Below are positions 58,558 to 64,000 of a DNA stretch of 64,000 bases, in pieces. How positions within the stretch are numbered: position 1 is the stretch's first letter; each line of letters starts with the position of its first letter. Under the pieces are notes generated by a model. That model had not been told where the DNA came from. It saw nothing but the letters and a program-made list of their open reading frames with translations, and ran no database searches. Origin of the DNA: Lentzea californiensis (GTDB lineage: Bacteria; Actinomycetota; Actinomycetes; Mycobacteriales; Pseudonocardiaceae); contig NZ_JANBBE010000004.1 in the NCBI RefSeq assembly GCF_024648825.1, forward strand, positions 1 through 64,000. The letters run 5' to 3'. Made by a program: the position numbers and the translations under genes.

Positions 58558-59607
58558 ATGCTTCTCAGCAGCTACCGACTCGGAAACCTGACTCTGCCGA
58601 ACCGCCTCGTGATGGCGCCGATGACCCGCGCACGGGCCGTAGACGGCAAACCGACCGAGGCCACGGCCACCTACTACGCCCAGCGCGCCACCGCCGGACT
58701 CATCGTCACCGAAGGCGTGCACCCGAACGCGGTCGGCCAGGCCGGTCCGTTCATGCCCGGCGTGCACACCGACGACCAGGTCGCGGCCTGGCGCGTGGTC
58801 ACCGACGCCGTGCACGCCAACGGCGGACGCATCTTCGCCCAGCTCATGCACGGTGGCCGCATCGGTCACGTGGAGGTCGCCGGGCACCAGCCCGTCGGCC
58901 CGTCGGCGATCGCGGCCGACGCGCAGGTGTTCACGCCGACCGGCATGAAGCCCGCACCGGTGCCGCGGGCGCTGTCGGCGGCCGAGGTCGCCGACCAGGT
59001 CCAGGCGTTCGGGGACGCGGCCCGCAAGGCCGTCGACGCCGGGTTCGACGGGGTCGAACTGCACGGTGCGAACGGCTACCTGATCCAGCAGTTCCTGTCC
59101 TCCAGCGCGAACGAGCGCACCGACGGCTACGGCGGCTCGATCAGCGGCCGCATCCGGTTCGCCGTGGAAGCCGTCGAGGCGGCCGTGGACGCCATCGGCG
59201 CGGACCGCGTCGGCATCCGGCTCTCACCGGGCGGCGAGATCCAGGGCATCGTCGAGGAGAACGTCCCCGCGCTCTACGGCGAGCTGCTGAAAGCGTTGCC
59301 GGACATCGCTTACGTCCACGTTCTGGCCACTGTGGACGACGAGGCGCTGATGGGGCTGCGCAAGGCGTGGCCGACCGCGTTCATCCTCAACCCCGGCGGC
59401 CAGATCGGCCCGGTCGAGAGCACCCAGGAGCAGGGGGAGCGCTGGCTCGCCAACGGCGCCGACCTGATCAGCTACGGCCGCGCCTACATCGGCAACCCCG
59501 ACCTGGTCGAACGGTTCCGGCTGGGCCTGCCGCTCGCCGGTTCCGACCAGGAGACCTGGTTCCAGACCCCGAACGGCTACGTCGACTACCCCGGCTATCA
59601 GCACTGA
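58558..59607 (+). CDS. Old yellow enzyme-family alkene reductase
   Basis: This 349-residue FMN flavoprotein reduces activated C=C bonds with NAD(P)H. Family marks are LPNRLVMAPMTRARAVDG (flavin contact), IFAQLMHGGRIGHVEV, GFDGVELHGANGYLIQQFLS with the H/N pair for substrate, SANERTDGYGGSISGRIRF and the late ISYGRAYIGNPDL. It is close in type to NemA/OYE reductases used in electrophile detoxification. The divergent MerR gene is its likely regulator. The stop overlaps the convergent TetR gene by ten bases. Confidence 0.93.
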   Translation: MLLSSYRLGNLTLPNRLVMAPMTRARAVDGKPTEATATYYAQRATAGLIVTEGVHPNAVGQAGPFMPGVHTDDQVAAWRVVTDAVHANGGRIFAQLMHGGRIGHVEVAGHQPVGPSAIAADAQVFTPTGMKPAPVPRALSAAEVADQVQAFGDAARKAVDAGFDGVELHGANGYLIQQFLSSSANERTDGYGGSISGRIRFAVEAVEAAVDAIGADRVGIRLSPGGEIQGIVEENVPALYGELLKALPDIAYVHVLATVDDEALMGLRKAWPTAFILNPGGQIGPVESTQEQGERWLANGADLISYGRAYIGNPDLVERFRLGLPLAGSDQETWFQTPNGYVDYPGYQH

Positions 59608-60197
59608 AGCGCGCGCAACAGGTGGTCGACGAGCCGTTCGAGGTAGTCGGGCTCGACCTCGGCACGCCGGACCGACAGCCGCCAGTAGACCGGGGCCGCG
59701 ACCAGGTCCAGGGCGATCTCGAAGTCCAGGTCCGCCGGTAGTTCGCCCCGGTCGACCGCCCGCCGCAGCGTCACCGCACCGAGCGCGCGCCGGGGTTCGC
59801 CGATCGTCGCCGCGATCGCCTCGGACAACGCCGGATTGCGGACGGCCTCGGCGGTGAGGTCGGGCAGGATCGTGGCGAACCTCGGGTGCGTCAGCCAGTC
59901 GTGCACCGCCGTGACCGTGGCCAGCAGGTCACCGCGCAACGAGCCGGTGTCCGGGACCTCGGCCAGTGGCACGGAGAACTCCGACAGCGCCGCCACCACC
60001 ATGTCCTGTTTGGACGGCCACCTCCGGTACAGCGCGCTCTTGCCGACCTCCGCCCGCTTGGCCACGGCCTCCATCGACAGCCGGCCGTAGCCGTGCAGGG
60101 CCAGCTCGTCGAACACGGCGTCGGTGATCGCCTGGGTCACCTGGGGCTGCAGGACGGCGGCGCCGGTCGGGGTGCGCTTGGTCATGACGCACATCAT
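59598..60197 (-). CDS. TetR-family transcriptional regulator
   Basis: This repressor of about 199 residues (195 from ATG 60185) has the TetR helix-turn-helix (AITDAVFDELALHGYGRLSM, then EAVAKRAEVGKSALYRRWPS) and a C-terminal TetR_C_16-like helical domain. No ribosome binding site precedes either ATG, so the transcript may be leaderless. Two dyads at 60204-60259 separate it from the divergent SnoaL-like gene and are the likely operators. It overlaps the convergent reductase gene by ten bases. Confidence 0.87.
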   Translation of the reverse strand: MMCVMTKRTPTGAAVLQPQVTQAITDAVFDELALHGYGRLSMEAVAKRAEVGKSALYRRWPSKQDMVVAALSEFSVPLAEVPDTGSLRGDLLATVTAVHDWLTHPRFATILPDLTAEAVRNPALSEAIAATIGEPRRALGAVTLRRAVDRGELPADLDFEIALDLVAAPVYWRLSVRRAEVEPDYLERLVDHLLRALQC

Positions 60198-60203
60198 AGG
60201 ACT

Positions 60204-60259
60204 GGACGAGACGGTCCCGTCCCGCCTACCGTTGTGGACGGGACGGGACCGTCCCGTCC
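60204..60259. promoter_or_regulatory. Two TetR-type operators between divergent genes
   Basis: The right site (60236-60259) is a perfect palindrome with arms GGACGGGACGG and CCGTCCCGTCC around GA. The left site (60204-60222) is a 19-base dyad with one mismatch pair built from the same GGACG and CGTCC units. They flank the likely promoters of both genes. Confidence 0.65.
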
Positions 60260-60280
60260 ACTTCTTTCGGAGGAGCTTCC

Positions 60281-60670
60281 GTGGACCTCATCCCGAGGGC
60301 GCTGCAACTGCTGCTGGACAAGGACATGATCGGCTTCGCGGGCCTGTGGGCCGAGGACGGCGTGGCGGAGTTCCCGTTCGCCCCGCCCGGCTGGCCCGCC
60401 AGGCTGGAAGGTCGTGCCGCGGTCGAGGACTACGTGCGCGACTACCCGAAGATGCTCGACATCCGGAGCTTCCCGAAGCAGGCCGTGCACCGGACGTCCG
60501 ATCCGGACGTCGTCATCGCCGAGTTCGAGGCCGAGGGTGTCGTGGTCGCGACCGGAGAGCCGTACCGGGCCGCCTACATCGTCGTGGTCACGACCCGTGA
60601 CGGCGAGATCGTGAGCTACCGCGACTACTGGAACCCGCTGATGGTGCAGGACCTGGCGTGGTCGCACTGA
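60281..60670 (+). CDS. SnoaL/NTF2-like protein
   Basis: This 129-residue protein has the NTF2/SnoaL-like fold: ALQLLLDKDMIGFAGLWAED, EFPFAPPGWPARLEGRAAVE, then EFEAEGVVVATGEPY and IVSYRDYWNPL. Members are small isomerases or hydrolases, or ligand-binding proteins. GTG 60281 has GGAGGAG upstream and lies behind the TetR operators. It overlaps the next gene by 13 bases, so both are controlled by that regulator. Confidence 0.87.
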   Translation: MDLIPRALQLLLDKDMIGFAGLWAEDGVAEFPFAPPGWPARLEGRAAVEDYVRDYPKMLDIRSFPKQAVHRTSDPDVVIAEFEAEGVVVATGEPYRAAYIVVVTTRDGEIVSYRDYWNPLMVQDLAWSH

Positions 60671-61455
60671 TCATCGGCGGCACCGGCACGACCGGCAGCC
60701 GCCTCGCCTCGTTGCTGCCCGATGCCCGCGTCGGCACCAGGAAACCGGTGCTCCCAGGCCACGTCCGCTTCGACTGGGACGTGCCGGAAACGTTTGAAGG
60801 CGCCCTGGAAGGGATAGATCGTGTTTACCTGATCCCCCCGATCGGAGTCGTCGACCCCGTTCCGGTGGTCGAGTCGCTGCTCGCTCGAGCGCGGCTCGTG
60901 CGGCGAGTGGTACTGCTGAGCTCGTCCGCGGTGCCGGAGAGCGCCACGGGGATGGGCGCTCTCCCAGCACTCGTGCGCACCCTGCCGGAATGGGCGGTGC
61001 TGCGGCCGTCCTGGTTCATGCAGAACTTCAGCGGCGACCACCCGCTCGCCGCCGGGGTCCGGGCGGGCGAGATCGTGACGGCCACCGGAGACGGCAGGGT
61101 CGGGTTCGTCGACGCCGGGGACATTGCCGCAGTGGCCGCCCGTGCCTTGACGGATCCTCTGCCGCACAACACCGATCACGTGATCACGGGCCCGGAGGCG
61201 TTGAGCTACGCCGATGCCGCCGCGATCATCACCGAAGTCACCGGTAAGCCCGTCCGGCACCAGCCGGTCAGCACCGCCGAGATGACCGAGCGGATCGCCG
61301 AAGTGCTGCCCCGTGACTTCGCCGCCCTCCTCGCCGGGCTCGACGAGGACATCCGAGGGGGAGCGGAGGACCGGGTCACCACGACCGTCCAGGACGTGAC
61401 GGGCAGGCCGGCGGGGTCGTTCCGCGACTTCGTCAGGCGAACTTCCAGCGCGTAG
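60658..61455 (+). CDS. NmrA-like NAD(P)-binding protein
   Basis: This 265-residue atypical short-chain dehydrogenase has LIIGGTGTTGSRLASLL at the N-terminus (G-x-x-G-x-x-G), VRRVVLLSSSAV, LRPSWFMQNFSGDHPL and FVDAGDIAAVAARALTDP, as in NmrA/ergot-type reductases. GTG 60658 lies inside the end of the SnoaL-like gene. The pair under TetR control may modify or sense a small ketone or quinone; the substrate is unknown. Confidence 0.87.
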   Translation: MVALIIGGTGTTGSRLASLLPDARVGTRKPVLPGHVRFDWDVPETFEGALEGIDRVYLIPPIGVVDPVPVVESLLARARLVRRVVLLSSSAVPESATGMGALPALVRTLPEWAVLRPSWFMQNFSGDHPLAAGVRAGEIVTATGDGRVGFVDAGDIAAVAARALTDPLPHNTDHVITGPEALSYADAAAIITEVTGKPVRHQPVSTAEMTERIAEVLPRDFAALLAGLDEDIRGGAEDRVTTTVQDVTGRPAGSFRDFVRRTSSA

Positions 61456-61543
61456 CGCAGCAGGGGGCGGTGAACGCCGCACCTTCCCGTTCGGCGGCCA
61501 GTCCGGCCGGCGGTGCGCCGAACGGGAATCCGCGTTTCGACGC

Positions 61544-62875
61544 TCAGCGCACCGATTCGCACGGAACGACGAAGAACCAGTCCTTGGGCTCGTGCTCCAG
61601 CCGCGCTTGCGGTGTGCCCGCGGCGCATTCCGCACGTGCGCGCGCCAGGCTGTCGTCCCACGGAATGCCCGTCAGCACGGGCTTCGTCTCCCGGAACTGG
61701 GCGAAGATGCTGACCACCACGAGGAATCCGATCAGGTAGCGGCTACCGCCCACCACCAGGCGTTGCCAGGTCTTCGGCGGCGCCGCGTCGAGGCCCACGA
61801 AGATCGCGGTGAACAGGAACAGGCACGGCGCGATGCTGTAGCGCTGGCCGGCCATCACGACGTCCGGCGCCTGCACCTGCAGGACCTGCGTCCAGTTCAG
61901 CACCAGGCACGCGACGATGACCACCACGCTGTAGACGCCGGCGACCAGCGAGAGCGCCCGTGCGGGCCGGTCGCCGAACCACAGGCCCGCCGCGATCGGC
62001 ACGGCGGCGGCCAGCAGCGCGGCGACGATCAGCAGGTTGCCGTCCGACGGGTAGAACTGGCTGACCCGCTCCGACCCCGTGAACGCGACCACCGGCACCC
62101 GCAGCAGGCTCGCCAGCAGCACCTGCACCGGGTCGACCTCGTCGTGCGAGTACGGCGTCCGGGAGGCGAACAGCATCGTGACGCCCTGCACGGCCAGAGC
62201 GGCGAGGAACGCGATCGGCACCTCCCTGCGCGGCTGGAAGAGCCGTACGAGCGCGATCGGCGCCAGGACGAACACCAGCGGGCTGGACAGGGCGGCGAGG
62301 ACAACGAACAACGCGACCGGCACGCGCGGGGCGTTGCGCCACAGCAACGCCCAGAAGGCGCCGAAGAGCAGGAACCAGTGCAGGTTCGTCATGTTGTTCA
62401 ACGTCTCGGAGTTGCCCGCGGGCAACACGATGACCAGGGAAGACAGCGCGAACCGCATCGGCGTCGACCTCAGGTACGCCTTGGAGGCCGAGAACGTGAT
62501 CAACGCGACCAGCGCCCGCAGCACAGCGGCGCACACCGCGAAGCCCGCGGCCGTCCACTCGAGCGGCAGCACCGCGACCAGTTCGGCGACCAGGCGGGGC
62601 AGCGCGTGCAGGTAGCCGCCGTAGGGGTCGACCAGGTTCCGCAACGCCGGCGAGCGCACCGCGTCGACCACGAACCGGGCGCCGTCCTCGGCCCACAGGT
62701 GGTCGAGCCGGGACCAGCCGGCCGGGATGAGCAGCAGGAACGCCACCGACGCGACGAACGCGGACAGCAGGCCGAGCCAAGCGAGCTCGTGCCTCGGTTC
62801 GTCCGGCAGCGGCACCGCGCTGTCCGCCAGCTCACCGGGTCGTTGCGTCGTGACTGCCACCAGACGGTCCCCCAT
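61544..62875 (-). CDS. Multi-pass membrane protein, GT-C-like
   Basis: This 443-residue protein has about ten hydrophobic segments and an outer first loop with WSRLDHLWAEDGARFVVDAV. That acidic loop (W-A-E-D-G) and the YLHALPRLVAELV motif after the first helix resemble GT-C type lipid-linked sugar transferases, as does the overall shape. I recognise no closer family. It ends in a soluble tail (IPWDDSLARARAECAAGTPQ). The neighbouring beta-propeller protein is on the same strand upstream. Confidence 0.7.
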   Translation of the reverse strand: MGDRLVAVTTQRPGELADSAVPLPDEPRHELAWLGLLSAFVASVAFLLLIPAGWSRLDHLWAEDGARFVVDAVRSPALRNLVDPYGGYLHALPRLVAELVAVLPLEWTAAGFAVCAAVLRALVALITFSASKAYLRSTPMRFALSSLVIVLPAGNSETLNNMTNLHWFLLFGAFWALLWRNAPRVPVALFVVLAALSSPLVFVLAPIALVRLFQPRREVPIAFLAALAVQGVTMLFASRTPYSHDEVDPVQVLLASLLRVPVVAFTGSERVSQFYPSDGNLLIVAALLAAAVPIAAGLWFGDRPARALSLVAGVYSVVVIVACLVLNWTQVLQVQAPDVVMAGQRYSIAPCLFLFTAIFVGLDAAPPKTWQRLVVGGSRYLIGFLVVVSIFAQFRETKPVLTGIPWDDSLARARAECAAGTPQARLEHEPKDWFFVVPCESVR

Positions 62876-62907
62876 GTCCGATCAACCCCGGGGAAGAACG
62901 TATCCGG

Positions 62908-64000
62908 TCAGCGCCGGAGGAGATCCGGCAGGCGCTCGTACCCGGCCCACTGGTCGGCGGACACCGGGGTGATCGTGGACGAGTTCAGCTTCGCGATCTC
63001 GGCGGACCCGACCACCCACAGCTTGCCGTCGAGCAGCAGCCCGATCTGGCCCGCCGGGTTGGTCACCGCGGGCGCGCCGGCCGGGACGGTGAACGCGAGC
63101 TTCAGCGTGTCAACGCCTTGAGGCCGGGTGCCGAGCACGCCGCGCGCGAACTTCTCGGCCACCGACCGGCGCTCGAACCGCATCACGTTGCCGCCCACGA
63201 CGACGTCGAGCGTGCGTTCCGGCGAAGGCACCGCGAACCCGTTCAGCGCCCTCACCTCGGTCGCGGTGACGCAGCCCTTGAGCCCGACCGCGTCGAGGCC
63301 GAAGTGGGAGATGTTCGTCGGTCCGGCCGGACCCTCGACGGTGCCGCGCAGCACGTCCAGCGCCACTCGTGCGCACGGGTCCTTGCCGTCCACCGGAGCG
63401 TGGCCCTCCGGCGTGCGCACCAGGCCGGGGCCTTCCTTCCAGGCACCGGGGATCAGCACGGCCTCGAACGGGTGGCGGGTGAAGTCCCTGTTCCAGAACG
63501 TGATGGTGGTGCCCTCGTCGGTCTCGTGGGCGATGGCGAACGACGACGCCGCCTCGATCCACATCCAGTCCGCGCTGAACGCCTCGACCACCGAGCGGGT
63601 GCGCGGGCCGTTGTTCGACGTCACCGGCTTGAAACCCTGCGTGCCGAGTGCCTCGACGCCCTTGGTGAACGTCGGGTCCTTCGAACGCAGCACGTACTGG
63701 CCGGCGCCGTTCTGGTGCGAGGCGAGGCCGGTGGTGTCGGTGAACATCAGGTACACCCAGCCGTCGACGTAGATCGCCGACTGCTGGCCCGCGCCGTAGG
63801 TGTTCTCGCGGATGTTGTCGCCGGCGGGGGCGACGATCGACTGGCCGCCCGCCTCGCGCTTCCAGGTGATGCCGTCCCTGCTGGACGCGACGCCGACCGA
63901 GCTGCCGTTCGCGTGGTTGTCCCGCGCCGCGCCCGTGTAATACATGTAGTAGAGGCTGCCGACCTTGATCAGCGACGGGTCGCAGGTGTGCATCGCGTCG
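62908..64000 (-). CDS. Beta-propeller glycosidase-like protein, 5' end outside window
   Basis: At least 363 residues are seen and the frame is open at the window end, so the start is missing. Propeller blades typical of GH43/GH32-like five-bladed proteins are visible: HTCDPSLIKVGSLYYMYYTG, VGVASSRDGITWKREAGG, YVDGWVYLMFTDTTG and YVLRSKDPTFTKG. The Cys at 163-fold positions (DPCARVALDVL; LKGCVTATEVRALNG) suggests an exported protein with a C-terminal domain. A carbohydrate-active or binding role is likely; no catalytic acid can be assigned with confidence. The GT-C-like gene lies 32 bp downstream on the same strand. Confidence 0.7.
   Translation of the reverse strand, partial: DAMHTCDPSLIKVGSLYYMYYTGAARDNHANGSSVGVASSRDGITWKREAGGQSIVAPAGDNIRENTYGAGQQSAIYVDGWVYLMFTDTTGLASHQNGAGQYVLRSKDPTFTKGVEALGTQGFKPVTSNNGPRTRSVVEAFSADWMWIEAASSFAIAHETDEGTTITFWNRDFTRHPFEAVLIPGAWKEGPGLVRTPEGHAPVDGKDPCARVALDVLRGTVEGPAGPTNISHFGLDAVGLKGCVTATEVRALNGFAVPSPERTLDVVVGGNVMRFERRSVAEKFARGVLGTRPQGVDTLKLAFTVPAGAPAVTNPAGQIGLLLDGKLWVVGSAEIAKLNSSTITPVSADQWAGYERLPDLLRR

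Overview
The window comes from a high-GC actinomycete, most likely in the Pseudonocardiales (a Lentzea, Saccharothrix or Actinosynnema type organism). The grounds are the very high GC content, the frequent GTG/TTG starts and ATGA/GTGA gene overlaps, type VII (ESX) secretion-associated families (EspG, PPE, EspC, DUF3558), ALF-repeat proteins and a DUF2637 (SpdB-like) protein. The genus is an inference.

Bases 1-16,400 are an accessory, partly decayed region. A complete IS3-family element (2-1345) sits against a replication-relaxation gene whose 3' end it has removed. Then comes a one-direction operon (3017-10009) of ESX-associated genes: EspG-like chaperone, small helical protein, two DUF3558 lipoproteins, PPE-like protein, YbaB-like protein, EspC-like and WXG-like proteins, and a membrane protein. 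No secretion core gene (EccB-E, MycP) is present. It is followed by a frameshifted N-6 DNA methylase relic, a coiled-coil protein with a DUF2130-like C-terminus, a SNF2 helicase, a small conserved protein and a frameshifted DUF2637 gene. Replic_Relax plus DUF2637 suggest the remains of an integrative or conjugative element.

Bases 16,400-27,400 are ordinary chromosome: a saccharopine-dehydrogenase-like enzyme divergent from a GlxA-type regulator, an amino-acid permease, an HD protein, an MGT glycosyltransferase, hrpB, a GNAT, an MFS transporter, a DsbA-like thioredoxin-fold protein and tRNA-Ala(GGC).

Bases 27,500-35,900 hold three neighbouring secreted ALF-repeat proteins: a ricin-lectin one on the minus strand, a short one, and a 1434-residue one. 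The last ends in a RelA/SpoT-like nucleotidyltransferase domain and is followed by a small two-repeat protein that could be its immunity partner. This looks like a polymorphic toxin locus. Next are two decayed genes (a response regulator and an Excalibur lipoprotein), a secreted I36/M15-like protein, a PucR regulator, a NYN ribonuclease fused to a cold-shock-like domain, and an ABC transporter plus two-component operon (40562-43849).

Bases 43,800-47,950 carry small regulator/effector units (DNA alkylation repair protein; MerR and TetR regulators with visible operators). Bases 47,947-53,509 are an indigoidine-type cluster on the minus strand: an A-Ox-T-TE NRPS (indC), a tautomerase, a PsuG-like indA and a HAD phosphatase indB. 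A STAND/TPR ATPase diverges from it. The last 10 kb hold redox enzymes, each next to its own regulator (alcohol dehydrogenase with an XRE regulator; old yellow enzyme with a MerR; SnoaL-like plus NmrA-like with a TetR), a multi-pass membrane protein and a beta-propeller glycosidase-like protein cut by the window end.
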